A stretch of 64,000 nt of DNA from an uncultured Prevotella sp. (GTDB taxonomy: Bacteria > Bacteroidota > Bacteroidia > Bacteroidales > Bacteroidaceae), in NCBI GenBank assembly GCA_900770395.1, contig CAAGKM010000014.1:83298-147297 (forward strand), in the 5' to 3' direction. Every line of letters starts with the position of its first letter. The first letter of the stretch is position 1. Below, in pieces: positions 17,162 to 25,570 of the stretch. Below the pieces are notes generated by a model. It was given only the letters and a program-made list of their open reading frames with translations. It had not been told where the DNA came from and did not search any database. Position numbers and translations under genes: made by a program.

Positions 17162-19171
17162 ATGATTGTTTGCATAGCAGAGAAACCCAGCGTGGCAAAA
17201 GACATTGCCCGCATCATAGGGGCAACAAGCAGCAGAGACGGATATATGGAGGGCAACGGTTATCAGGTGACGTGGACTTTCGGACATCTCTGCACACTGA
17301 AAGAACCCCACGACTACACGCCGATGTGGAAGTCGTGGAGCCTGTCGGCATTGCCGATGATTCCGCCGCGTTTTGGTATAAAACTCATTGACGACCAAGG
17401 CATAAAGCGTCAGTTTTCGGTGATTGAAAAACTGATGCAGGCTGCCGACAGCATAATAAACTGCGGCGACGCAGGACAGGAGGGAGAGCTGATACAGCGC
17501 TGGGTGATGCAGAAGGCTGGAGCCAAGTGCCCTGTGCAGAGGTTATGGATCTCGTCGATGACCGACGAGGCAATCCGTGAGGGATTCGCACAGCTGAAAA
17601 GTCAGGACGAATATCAGCCACTGTATCTTGCAGGACTCAGCCGTGCCATAGGCGACTGGATTCTCGGCATGAACGCCACCCGTCTCTACACATTGAAGTA
17701 CGGACAAAACCGTCAGGTGCTGTCAATAGGACGGGTGCAGACCCCTACCCTCGCCCTGATAGTAAACCGCCAGAAAGAAATAGAGAACTTCAAGCCCGAG
17801 CCATATTACGTGCTGTCAACAGTCTACCGTGACACTGTGTTCACAGCCACAAAGGGAAAATTCACAAACAAAGAAGAAGGCGAGCAGGCTTTCGCACTGA
17901 TAGAGGGCAAGCCGTTTACAGTGACGGGAGTGCAGAAGAAAAACGGCACCGAGGCACCGCCGCATCTCTACGACCTCACATCGCTGCAAGTTGACTGCAA
18001 CAAGAAGTTCAGCATGAGTGCAGAGCTTACCATGAACACCATACAGAGCCTTTATGAGAAAAAGCTCACCACCTATCCACGTGTAGACACCACTTTCCTC
18101 ACCGACGACATCTACCCAAAATGTCCGCAAATTCTTGGAGGGCTGAAAGGCTATGAAGCATATATGCAATCTCTTGCAGGCAAGAAACTGCCAAAATCAA
18201 AAAAGGTGTTCGACAACTCAAAGGTTACCGACCACCACGCAATCATCCCCACAGGAGTGCCGGCACAAAACCTCACCGACATGGAGCGTCACGTCTACGA
18301 TCTCATTGCACGCCGATTCATCTGTGTGTTCTATCCCGACTGCAAGTTTGCCACAACCACAGTCACTGGACAGGCTGGCGAGGTGGAGTTTAAGGTGTCG
18401 GGAAAGACAATACTCGATCAGGGCTGGCGTGCCGTATATGCCAAGGTTGACAGGGCAGACGTGTCGGACAAGTCGGACGTGTCAGACCAGTCAGACCAGT
18501 CAGACACAGCCAAGAACGCCGAAGAGCGCACACTGCCGCTGTTCACCAAGGGAGAGAGTGGCGACCACAAGCCCACCCTCACAGAGAAATTCACCCAACC
18601 GCCAAAGGCTCACACCGAGGCAACATTGCTCCGCGCAATGGAGACTGCTGGCAAATTTGTTGAGGATGAGGAACTGCGTGCCGCTATGAAAGAGAACGGC
18701 ATAGGTCGCCCGTCATCCCGTGCAAGCATCATCGAGACACTGTTCAAACGCCATTACATCCGCCGTGAGCGAAAGAACCTTGTTGCCACCCCCACAGGCA
18801 TAGAGCTTATCGACCTCATCCGCGAGGACCTGCTCAAAAGCTGCGAGCTTACAGGTATTTGGGAGAAAAAGCTGCGCGACATTGAGCACAAGAAATATGA
18901 TGCCGCACAATTTGTGGATGAGCTGAAAGTGCAGATTGGCGAGATTGTACGCGATGTTTTGCAGGACAACTCCAACCGAAGAGTAACAGTGCTCACCGAA
19001 GAGGACCTGAAGAAAAAGCCAGCAAGAAAGAAGGCTGTTAAAAAGGAGGCGGAGCCATCAATCGAAAATCAGCCTTGCCCGCTCTGCGGCAAGGGCTATA
19101 TTATAAAAGGTAAGACAGCCTACGGATGCAGCAGATGGCGCGAGGGCTGCAATTACAGAAAACCGCTATAA
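17162..19171 (+). CDS. topB: DNA topoisomerase III (type IA)
   Basis: A type IA topoisomerase that relaxes or decatenates DNA by single-strand passage. The Toprim domain begins with MIVCIAEKPSVAKDIA, which is why I chose the ATG at 17162; an in-frame ATG at 17144 adds six residues. Metal-binding acidic residues appear in INCGDAGQEGELIQRW. The catalytic Tyr is in KKLTTYPRVDTTF (about residue 305). The C-terminus carries one zinc-ribbon-like motif, CPLCGKGYIIKGKTAYGC. A short Ser-Asp repeat linker (18458-18510) interrupts the central region and may vary in length between strains. The gene follows the two tRNAs without an obvious terminator. Confidence 0.95.
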   Translation: MIVCIAEKPSVAKDIARIIGATSSRDGYMEGNGYQVTWTFGHLCTLKEPHDYTPMWKSWSLSALPMIPPRFGIKLIDDQGIKRQFSVIEKLMQAADSIINCGDAGQEGELIQRWVMQKAGAKCPVQRLWISSMTDEAIREGFAQLKSQDEYQPLYLAGLSRAIGDWILGMNATRLYTLKYGQNRQVLSIGRVQTPTLALIVNRQKEIENFKPEPYYVLSTVYRDTVFTATKGKFTNKEEGEQAFALIEGKPFTVTGVQKKNGTEAPPHLYDLTSLQVDCNKKFSMSAELTMNTIQSLYEKKLTTYPRVDTTFLTDDIYPKCPQILGGLKGYEAYMQSLAGKKLPKSKKVFDNSKVTDHHAIIPTGVPAQNLTDMERHVYDLIARRFICVFYPDCKFATTTVTGQAGEVEFKVSGKTILDQGWRAVYAKVDRADVSDKSDVSDQSDQSDTAKNAEERTLPLFTKGESGDHKPTLTEKFTQPPKAHTEATLLRAMETAGKFVEDEELRAAMKENGIGRPSSRASIIETLFKRHYIRRERKNLVATPTGIELIDLIREDLLKSCELTGIWEKKLRDIEHKKYDAAQFVDELKVQIGEIVRDVLQDNSNRRVTVLTEEDLKKKPARKKAVKKEAEPSIENQPCPLCGKGYIIKGKTAYGCSRWREGCNYRKPL

Positions 19172-19252
19172 TAGCAATAAAATTACAAAAAAGACTTATA
19201 TCCCCAAAGAGAGTGTGTCAAAATGAAAAACAAGTAATCATAATGACATAAA

Positions 19253-19326
19253 TTAGGCACGGATTACACGGATGTCACAGATTTTTTCTTTCACTAATCT
19301 GTGTATTCCGTGTAATCCGTGCCTAA
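19253..19326. repeat. 74-bp hairpin element with 31-bp arms, MITE/REP-like
   Basis: The arms 19253-19283 and 19296-19326 are complementary except for about three central positions, around a 12-base loop. Each arm contains CACGGATTACACGGA or its complement. It lies between convergent topB and the OmpH-like gene, so it could also act as a terminator. From general experience, CACGGATTACACGG-type hairpins recur in Bacteroidales intergenic DNA, but I could not count copies here. Confidence 0.65.
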
Positions 19327-19345
19327 AAGGAAGTAGAAATGTTCC

Positions 19346-19984
19346 TTATTTCTTAGCTTCCTCTTTTTTCTCTGAAGCTGCTGGCTTTGCGTTGTTCACG
19401 CCGCCCTTATAGCTCTTGTTCAGACCATTCACCACTTCCTGTGTGATGTCGTAAGCCTTTGAGGCATAGAGGATATTGTCGCCAGCCTTCGAGAGGATGA
19501 TGTCGAACTTCTTCACCTTGTTATACTCCTTGAGGAAATGGTTGAGCGAGTCGCGCAGTGCCTCGTTATATTTTGCAGTCTCAGCATCGAGTTCCTGAGC
19601 CAGACGGTCCTGAAGCTCCTGCAGGCTCTGCTGCTGGCGCTGTATTGCAGCCTGCTGGCTCTCAGCCTGCTCACGGCTTGCAAATCCGTTATTCTGAAGC
19701 TTCTGCTGGAAGTTGGCAGCTGCAGCCTGAAGCTGCTGTCCTTTCTGATTCAAAGTGTTGCGAGCGTTGTTGCCTTTCTTCTGCAGCACCTCTGCAAACT
19801 CCTTTGCAAACTTATACTGCGTCATGAGCGAGTCAACCTCTACGTATGCTATCTTCACACCACCCTCTGCAGTTGAGGCATTTGCCGGCTGCTCGTCCAT
19901 CTTCGGCTGTGAGTTGTTGCATGCTGTCATTGCCACAGCGGCAACTGCAACTGCCACTGCGCTAAAAATCCTGTTTCTTTTCAT
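19346..19984 (-). CDS. OmpH/Skp-family periplasmic chaperone, probable lipoprotein
   Basis: A 212-residue exported protein with signal peptide and lipobox VAMTAC (Cys near residue 22). It has the Skp pattern: a beta strand KIAYVEVDSLMTQYKFAKEF, a long Gln-rich coiled coil (about residues 60-140) and a closing beta/helix segment with DIILSKAGDNILYASKAYDIT. Skp-like proteins hold unfolded outer-membrane proteins in the periplasm. The Gln-rich coil is longer and more biased than in classical Skp. Its ATG overlaps the stop of the small upstream gene by 4 bases. Confidence 0.85.
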   Translation of the reverse strand: MKRNRIFSAVAVAVAAVAMTACNNSQPKMDEQPANASTAEGGVKIAYVEVDSLMTQYKFAKEFAEVLQKKGNNARNTLNQKGQQLQAAAANFQQKLQNNGFASREQAESQQAAIQRQQQSLQELQDRLAQELDAETAKYNEALRDSLNHFLKEYNKVKKFDIILSKAGDNILYASKAYDITQEVVNGLNKSYKGGVNNAKPAASEKKEEAKK

Positions 19985-20202
19985 TTTTTGTCTTTATTTG
20001 TTTTTGTTTCTATTTTCTGTTCACGCTTCCGCTCCTCCCGGTCCTGGTCCATCACGCAGTGGATTCCCCTGTCGCGCATGGCCCGACTATCGTGGATATG
20101 CTGCGATGAGAACTCGCCATTACGCCTGAAAACAAGCTTTATGCAGAAAAAAATCATGCATATAGCAATTATTAACGTTGACAAGAGCAGTATTTCAATC
20201 AT
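19981..20202 (-). CDS. Small single-pass membrane protein
   Basis: A 73-residue protein with one N-terminal membrane helix (about residues 3-24). The polar tail contains NGEFSSQHIHDSRAMRDRGI and a Lys/Glu-rich end. Similar short proteins with a conserved G-x-F-x-x-x-H-I pattern occur in Bacteroidota, by my recollection, and their function is unknown. I accept it as real because its stop overlaps the OmpH-like start (ATGA) and a well-formed promoter stands upstream. Confidence 0.7.
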   Translation of the reverse strand: MIEILLLSTLIIAICMIFFCIKLVFRRNGEFSSQHIHDSRAMRDRGIHCVMDQDREERKREQKIETKTNKDKK

Positions 20203-20209
20203 ATTTTAT

Positions 20210-20217
20210 TATCTTTG
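20210..20217 (+). promoter_or_regulatory. Predicted -7 promoter element of pepD
   Basis: TATCTTTG followed by CACGG, directed rightward, 94 bases before the pepD start. No good -33 element is seen. It faces the minus-strand promoter at 20254-20261. Confidence 0.4.
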
Positions 20218-20253
20218 CACGGAAAAACCTGCATTAAGTCACAATTTTCCGTG

Positions 20254-20261
20254 CAAAGGTA
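20254..20261 (-). promoter_or_regulatory. Predicted -7 promoter element of the small membrane protein/OmpH operon
   Basis: Minus-strand TACCTTTG followed by CACGG, with a TTTG about 22 bases upstream as a -33 candidate. It points at the rightward promoter at 20210. The two share a perfect 13-bp inverted repeat (20214-20226 and 20245-20257). Confidence 0.55.
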
Positions 20262-20310
20262 GTATATTTTTTTGAAATAACGACAAACTTATATAGAAAA
20301 TATTAATAAA

Positions 20311-21768
20311 ATGACAAAAAAAGAACTAAAACCAGCTGGTGTGTTCCAGCAGTTTGCTAAAATCAACGAGATTCCACGTCAGTCGAAGCACGAGGAAAAG
20401 ATGATTGAGTATCTGAAGAACTGGGGCGATAGCCATGGTCTGCCCACAAAGGTTGACGCCACAGGCAACGTGATTATATCGAAGCCCGCCACTCCAGGAT
20501 ATGAGAACCGTAAGACTCTGATTCTGCAGAGCCACATGGACATGGTGTGCCAGAAACTTCCAGAAAAGGAGTTTAACTTTGCCACCGACGCCATACAGAC
20601 CATAGTTGAGGGCGAGTGGCTGCGTGCCGACGGCACCACACTTGGAGCTGACGATGGTATCGGCTGCGCCATTGAGCTTGCCATTCTCGATGCCACTGAC
20701 ATTGAGCACGGTCCATTAGAGTGTGTGTTCACACGCGATGAGGAGACCCAGCTCACTGGCGCCAGCGGCATGGAGGCTGGATTCATGACAGGCGACTGGC
20801 TCATCAACCTCGACAGCGAGGACGAGGGACAGGTGTTTGTGTCGTGTGCAGGAGGACGCACCACCTGCGCCACCTTTAATATATCACGCGAGGACGCTCC
20901 CGAGGGATACTTCTTTATTGAGACAAGCATAAAGGGACTCAACGGCGGGCACTCGGGTGCCGACATCGACAAGAAGCGCGCCAATGCAATAAAGCTGCTC
21001 GCACGTTTTGCCTACAATGAGATGCAGAAGACCGACATGCGCCTTGTAAGCCTCAACTCAGGAAGTGCACACAACGCCATACCACGTGACGGCAGCATGA
21101 CAATAGCAGTGCCGTCGAATGACAAAGAGACCGTGCGTGCCGACTGGAACATATTCGTGGCAGCCGTTGAGGATGAGTATCACGTAAGCGACAACACCAT
21201 GCAGGCCGTGCTGCAAAGCACTGATGCCGCTCCTGTTATTACCAAGGCAGACACCATGCGCATTGTCCGCGCACTGCAGGCTGTGGACAACGGAGTGCTC
21301 AGCATGTGTCAGGACGAGGCGATAGCATGGATGGTGGAGACATCGAGCAACCTCGCCGTGGTGGAGACATCAGCCAACACCGTGAGCATAGTGGCTTCGC
21401 AGCGCTCTAATGTAATGTCGGCTCTCGACAATATGTGCAACACCGTAAAAGCCACATTCGAGCTGGCAGGAGCCACTGTGGAGCAGAACGACGGCTATCC
21501 CGCATGGAAGATGAACGCAAACAGCCTGCTCACCAAGCTTGTGAGCGAGACCTACGAGCGCCTGTTCGGCAAGAAGCCTGAGGTGCTTGGCATTCACGCC
21601 GGCTTGGAATGCGGACTGTTCTCAGAGCGTTATCCTCAGATGGACATGGTGTCGTTCGGTCCTACGCTCCGTGATGTGCATACCCCTACAGAGCGCCTGC
21701 ACATACCAACAGTGCAGATGGTGTGGGACCACATCTTAGAAATAATGAGGAATATTCCTGAGAAATAA
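20311..21768 (+). CDS. pepD: Aminoacyl-histidine dipeptidase (M20 family)
   Basis: A 485-residue cytosolic metallopeptidase cleaving X-His dipeptides and related short peptides. The zinc-binding blocks of the PepD branch of M20 are in order: QSHMDMVCQK (about residue 73), GTTLGADDGIG (about 110) and TRDEETQLTGASGM (about 140). The dimerisation domain includes GLNGGHSGADI, and the C-terminal metal-site region is LGIHAGLECGLFSERYP. The length is normal and nothing is missing. It is a monocistronic plus-strand gene followed by repeat array B. Confidence 0.95.
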   Translation: MTKKELKPAGVFQQFAKINEIPRQSKHEEKMIEYLKNWGDSHGLPTKVDATGNVIISKPATPGYENRKTLILQSHMDMVCQKLPEKEFNFATDAIQTIVEGEWLRADGTTLGADDGIGCAIELAILDATDIEHGPLECVFTRDEETQLTGASGMEAGFMTGDWLINLDSEDEGQVFVSCAGGRTTCATFNISREDAPEGYFFIETSIKGLNGGHSGADIDKKRANAIKLLARFAYNEMQKTDMRLVSLNSGSAHNAIPRDGSMTIAVPSNDKETVRADWNIFVAAVEDEYHVSDNTMQAVLQSTDAAPVITKADTMRIVRALQAVDNGVLSMCQDEAIAWMVETSSNLAVVETSANTVSIVASQRSNVMSALDNMCNTVKATFELAGATVEQNDGYPAWKMNANSLLTKLVSETYERLFGKKPEVLGIHAGLECGLFSERYPQMDMVSFGPTLRDVHTPTERLHIPTVQMVWDHILEIMRNIPEK

Positions 21769-21780
21769 GAAAGAGTCAAC

Positions 21781-21870
21781 AAACGACTCCTTTAGAAATG
21801 CAAACGATACGTTTGGAATTCCAAACGTATCGTTTGTGATTGTGAATGTATCGTTTGTGAATGCAAACTA
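21781..21870. repeat. Array of AAACGATACGTTT-type palindromic cores, about 21 bp apart (array B)
   Basis: Core-like units start at 21781, 21802, 21823, 21845 and 21865 (spacings 21, 21, 22, 20). The central two cores, with GGAATTCC between them, form a 36-bp perfect palindrome at 21801-21836. The outer units are degenerate. It lies between convergent pepD and the DUF4924 gene. The same core recurs in array C at 63666-63741. Confidence 0.7.
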
Positions 21871-21899
21871 ATAACTGAACACTACACACTCAACACTAT

Positions 21900-22442
21900 T
21901 CAGAACTCCAGCGGCTCCTGCTTGTCTTTCATATAATAGTCGTTGAGCATGCCGATGAGCGTTGTTATCTCCTTCACTGCGTGGGCGGTGTTAGGTGACA
22001 GCTCCTGCTTCTTAAGCCTCAGCATCATCGTGCCGTAGAGCGAGTTGAAACAAGTCTCCACCTCGTGCTCCTCCTTGTTGGCACCACGGTTGCGCAGCTC
22101 CACAATATAGGGCAGCACCTTATAGTATTCAGATGAATAGAACGGGTATTTTGTGCTTGCGAGCAGCTGCTGGTGAAGCTCGCAGAGCTGCTGCATAGTC
22201 ACGATGTTAATCTGCAGATGCCCTTTCTCACGCTTGCCCTCACTGTTCATCATGCGGATAAGGTTGCCAAACCAGTCGGCCTCCTCCTCTTTCTGCTCGT
22301 CGGTATAGTCGAAACGGTCTATATACTCGCGCTGAATCGTTGCCAATGAGCATCCAAAGGCACGGATGGTGTCCTCCACCTGCCACATATATAATAGGTA
22401 TTCGGCAATATTAGTCTCTCTCAGTTTTGCTGCTATAAACAT
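21900..22442 (-). CDS. DUF4924-family protein
   Basis: A 180-residue, largely helical soluble protein without a signal peptide. The N-terminal FIAAKLRETNIAEYLLYMWQVEDTIRAF and the C-terminal ITTLIGMLNDYYMKDK fit the Bacteroidota family DUF4924, whose function is unknown. It is followed downstream by array B, and upstream by the LysE-family gene 44 bases away on the same strand, so the two may be co-transcribed. Confidence 0.75.
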   Translation of the reverse strand: MFIAAKLRETNIAEYLLYMWQVEDTIRAFGCSLATIQREYIDRFDYTDEQKEEEADWFGNLIRMMNSEGKREKGHLQINIVTMQQLCELHQQLLASTKYPFYSSEYYKVLPYIVELRNRGANKEEHEVETCFNSLYGTMMLRLKKQELSPNTAHAVKEITTLIGMLNDYYMKDKQEPLEF

Positions 22443-22486
22443 ATCTTTATATTGTCTTTAAGCAATTACACATTATATATAATATA

Positions 22487-23152
22487 TTAGAAGAAGCGGT
22501 ATAGATTGGTCACCGTGCCGAAAAGCATGATAACCGAGAAAATCATCACCACAGAGCCTATTATCTGATTTATTATCTTAAGCTCGCTGTTGTCAAATCG
22601 GCTGCCCACCTTGTCAATGAGCCACGTAAGCCCAAACCACCACAACATGGCTCCGCCAAAAATACTGAGGAAGCCAACACACATCTCGAACGAATGGTCG
22701 GGAAGCACAAAGGCAAACTGCGCAAACGTTGCCATGAAAAGAAAAATAATCAGCGGATTGCTGAAGGTAACGAAAAACGCCGTCACCCCGTTATGCAGCA
22801 ATGAGCCCTTCTGATTTGATGATTTATGGATATTCCGCGTGGGATCACTGCGATAGGTGTAGACACCGAAAATCAACAGAAGCACGCTGCCTATAATCTG
22901 AAGATAGAACTTATTCTGACCGTTATTGACAAAATCCATCACAAAACTCATTCCCAGTCCCGTAATGGCAGCATAGATGATATCGCTCACGGCTGCTCCG
23001 GCTCCTGTCACAAGTCCATACCAGCGGCCTTTGTTAAGGGTGCGCTGCACACAGAGAACTCCAACCGGCCCCATCGGAGCCGATGCGATAATGCCTATCA
23101 AGAGTCCCTTGAACACGAAATTTAATATGTCTATATGTAAATTGAATGGCAT
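22487..23152 (-). CDS. LysE-family transporter
   Basis: A 221-residue membrane protein with about six hydrophobic segments. The N-terminal GIIASAPMGPVGVLCVQRTLNKGRW is the LysE/RhtB signature. The segment NPLIIFLFMATF follows in the middle. Family members export amino acids or similar small molecules; the substrate is unknown. I chose the ATG at 23152 over a TTG at 23191 because the predicted -7 element (23161-23168) lies between them. Confidence 0.85.
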   Translation of the reverse strand: MPFNLHIDILNFVFKGLLIGIIASAPMGPVGVLCVQRTLNKGRWYGLVTGAGAAVSDIIYAAITGLGMSFVMDFVNNGQNKFYLQIIGSVLLLIFGVYTYRSDPTRNIHKSSNQKGSLLHNGVTAFFVTFSNPLIIFLFMATFAQFAFVLPDHSFEMCVGFLSIFGGAMLWWFGLTWLIDKVGSRFDNSELKIINQIIGSVVMIFSVIMLFGTVTNLYRFF

Positions 23153-23160
23153 AACGGGCA

Positions 23161-23168
23161 CAAAAGTA
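23161..23168 (-). promoter_or_regulatory. Predicted -7 promoter element of the LysE-family gene
   Basis: Minus-strand TACTTTTG followed by TG, 8 bases upstream of the chosen ATG. Confidence 0.4.
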
Positions 23169-23231
23169 CATAAAAAATATGAAAAAAGCAAGATTTTTAC
23201 GGGATTTTTTCATTTTTCAGACTTTTTTGTT

Positions 23232-23239
23232 TACCTTTG
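23232..23239 (+). promoter_or_regulatory. Predicted -7 promoter element of the ROK kinase gene
   Basis: TACCTTTG directed rightward, 44 bases before the ROK start. It is divergent from the LysE promoter about 65 bases away. Confidence 0.55.
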
Positions 23240-23283
23240 TGGGCGATTTGTTTTGAACTAACATTATATAATAAAGAATAACG

Positions 23284-24267
23284 ATGAATTCACAACAGGA
23301 AATGAAGCCATATGTAATTGGCTTGGATTTGGGCGGAACCAACTCCGTATTTGGTATCGTAGACAGCCGTGGTGAGATAAAAGCCACTACTTCTATCAAA
23401 ACTCAGGGTTACAAGAACGCTGAGGAATATGTTGACGCTGCTGTAGAGGCACTGCAGCTCATCATCGACCAGGTGGGAGGCATTGACAAAATCAAGGCGA
23501 TGGGTATTGGTGCGCCAAATGCCAACTACTACACCGGCACCATAGAGTTTGCCCCCAACCTTGTATGGGCAAATAAGGAAGTAATACCATTGGCAAAGAT
23601 GTTCAGCGAGCGTCTCAACAATATCCCAGTGGCTATGACCAACGATGCCAATGCCGCTGCAATAGGTGAGATGACCTACGGCGTGGCACGCGGTATGAAG
23701 AACTTCATCATGATTACTCTCGGCACTGGTGTAGGCAGCGGCATCGTGGCTAACGGTCAGCTGATTTACGGTCACGACGGTTTTGCAGGCGAGCTTGGTC
23801 ATGTGAGAGTGATACATGAGAACGGACGCCTTTGTGGCTGCGGACGCACAGGCTGCCTGGAGACTTACTGCTCGGCAACAGGTGTGGCACGCACGGCACG
23901 TGAGATTCTGACACAGACCGACAAGCCATCACTTCTGCGCGAGATTGACCCTGAGAAGATCACATCACTCGACGTGGCTATCGCAGCAGGCAAGGGCGAC
24001 GAGGTTGCCAACGATATTTTCAAGTTCACAGGCAAGATGCTGGGCGAGGCATGCGCCGACTTCATGACATTCACCTCTCCCGAGGCATTCATTTTCTTCG
24101 GTGGTCTGGTGAAGGCTGGCGACCTGATTATGAACCCAATCAAGGAGGCTTTCGAAGCCAACGTACTCAAGATTTTCCAAAACAAGGCTAAATTCCTTGT
24201 GAGCGGTCTCGACGGAGCAAGCGCCGCTGTGCTCGGTGCGAGCGCCGTGGGATGGGAGATTCAGTAA
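23284..24267 (+). CDS. ROK-family sugar kinase (glucokinase-like)
   Basis: A 327-residue cytosolic sugar kinase. It has the phosphate-binding start YVIGLDLGGTNSVFGIVD, the sugar-binding and catalytic segment MTNDANAAAIGE, and GTGVGSGIVANGQL. The ROK zinc motif is CGCGRTGCLETYCSATG, preceded by ELGHVRV, whose His is a zinc ligand. ROK kinases phosphorylate glucose, N-acetylglucosamine or N-acetylmannosamine at the 6-position, and sequence alone does not choose between them. A strong terminator follows the gene. Confidence 0.9.
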   Translation: MNSQQEMKPYVIGLDLGGTNSVFGIVDSRGEIKATTSIKTQGYKNAEEYVDAAVEALQLIIDQVGGIDKIKAMGIGAPNANYYTGTIEFAPNLVWANKEVIPLAKMFSERLNNIPVAMTNDANAAAIGEMTYGVARGMKNFIMITLGTGVGSGIVANGQLIYGHDGFAGELGHVRVIHENGRLCGCGRTGCLETYCSATGVARTAREILTQTDKPSLLREIDPEKITSLDVAIAAGKGDEVANDIFKFTGKMLGEACADFMTFTSPEAFIFFGGLVKAGDLIMNPIKEAFEANVLKIFQNKAKFLVSGLDGASAAVLGASAVGWEIQ

Positions 24268-24280
24268 ATACTCAGATTAA

Positions 24281-24317
24281 AAATCCCGATGCTCTCAAAA
24301 GCATCGGGATTTTTTTG
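24281..24317. terminator. Intrinsic terminator after the ROK kinase
   Basis: AAATCCCGATGC pairs with GCATCGGGATTT across an 8-base loop and is followed by T7. It lies between convergent genes and has A-rich flanks on the left, so it may serve both. Confidence 0.9.
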
Positions 24318-24346
24318 TTCCACATTATTTTCTACTGAGCTCCACG

Positions 24347-25570
24347 CTATTTTCTGTTAATATCAAGCCGCACTCCAACTTTAAGCTTAAAATTGAGCGG
24401 TTTGTCGCTGTATGATGTCTCAAGCGACGAGCCGTTGTCGATATAATACACCATGCCCGGCTCAACATAAACACCAAGATTGCGGAGAATGTTGTACTGC
24501 ACACCGGCAGCCACTCCCACTGACATCTGCACGGGAATGTCGCTGATGTCACTGGTTGTCTTGTCTGTGCTTCCACCTTCCAACACACTTGTGGTATTCA
24601 TTATGCCCTTAACTCCAAACTCTGCAGTAACGCCGCCGCTGGTATAAACCGACAGGCGCTTGCCGTTTATCCACTGATAGCCAACTGCCACAGGAATACC
24701 AAGATAGTGAATTTTCTGATTGCCGTAGACATGCGACATACCTCTGTCCGACTTTATCTCGCTCTCAAGCATGCTGTAAGTCAGTCCTGTCTCCACAGCC
24801 CAGCGGTTATTGATGAAATAACGTGCTCCCACACCTACACTCACCGGCTGGTGATGTTCAACCTTTGTCGCAGGACTGGCATAGCTGTTGACTAATGAGG
24901 GGAAAGAACCATGCAGTCCCCCCTCAACAGGACTTGACATTACAGAGCTGGAGCCTGCAAAAGCTCTATGCCCAGCAATAGTCGACGATGATGATGCGAT
25001 ATTGGCGGCATACATCGACAGCGACATACCACCACTATTGCGCTTACGGCTTGCAGCTGGTTTCTCACCACTATAGTCGGCAAGCAGACGGTTGGCTCCT
25101 TCTTTCTTCTTGCTCTCCACCTCTTTGCTCATTGGCTCTGCTTTTTCCTGCACCACCGCAACCTCTGCTACACCTTCCACTCTGTCAGCCGCACTTGTCT
25201 CCACTACAACAGCGTCAGTCACAGCATGACTGGCTCCATAAGCCATTGCCGTTTCATTGTTGGCAATGGCAGTATTAGCTGTCATTTTATCTGCAAGTAT
25301 ATCAATAGCTGTCTGCCCCGACTTCTCGGCGGCTGCCTGAATCATGGCTGTTTGCTCCTCTTCCGAAGGTGCGGTCAGAATGAAAGCCGCAGCCACAATA
25401 GCTGCCGCCGCAGCCACAGAGGCTATACGCATCCATGGTATCACACGTGTGCGGGACTTACTGTCGAGCGCACTCTCTATGCCGTACCATAATCCTTGCG
25501 GCACGTCACTGCTCTCATATCGCGACATACGCTCGCGAACATCATCGGTCCATTTTTTATTCTCACTCAT
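24347..25570 (-). CDS. Membrane protein with anti-sigma-like N-terminus and PorT-like beta-barrel C-terminus
   Basis: A 407-residue protein. The first 44 residues are charged and cytoplasm-like (WTDDVRERMSRYESSDVPQGLW). One hydrophobic segment follows at about 48-66. A low-complexity linker spans about 70-230, and the C-terminal 170 residues are rich in alternating beta strands with the YFINNRWAVETGLTYS pattern of outer-membrane beta-barrel domains. Its start overlaps the stop of the upstream ECF sigma gene by 4 bases. I infer that the N-terminus may bind that sigma factor. How an inner-membrane helix and a barrel-like domain coexist in one chain is unclear. Confidence 0.75.
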   Translation of the reverse strand: MSENKKWTDDVRERMSRYESSDVPQGLWYGIESALDSKSRTRVIPWMRIASVAAAAAIVAAAFILTAPSEEEQTAMIQAAAEKSGQTAIDILADKMTANTAIANNETAMAYGASHAVTDAVVVETSAADRVEGVAEVAVVQEKAEPMSKEVESKKKEGANRLLADYSGEKPAASRKRNSGGMSLSMYAANIASSSSTIAGHRAFAGSSSVMSSPVEGGLHGSFPSLVNSYASPATKVEHHQPVSVGVGARYFINNRWAVETGLTYSMLESEIKSDRGMSHVYGNQKIHYLGIPVAVGYQWINGKRLSVYTSGGVTAEFGVKGIMNTTSVLEGGSTDKTTSDISDIPVQMSVGVAAGVQYNILRNLGVYVEPGMVYYIDNGSSLETSYSDKPLNFKLKVGVRLDINRK

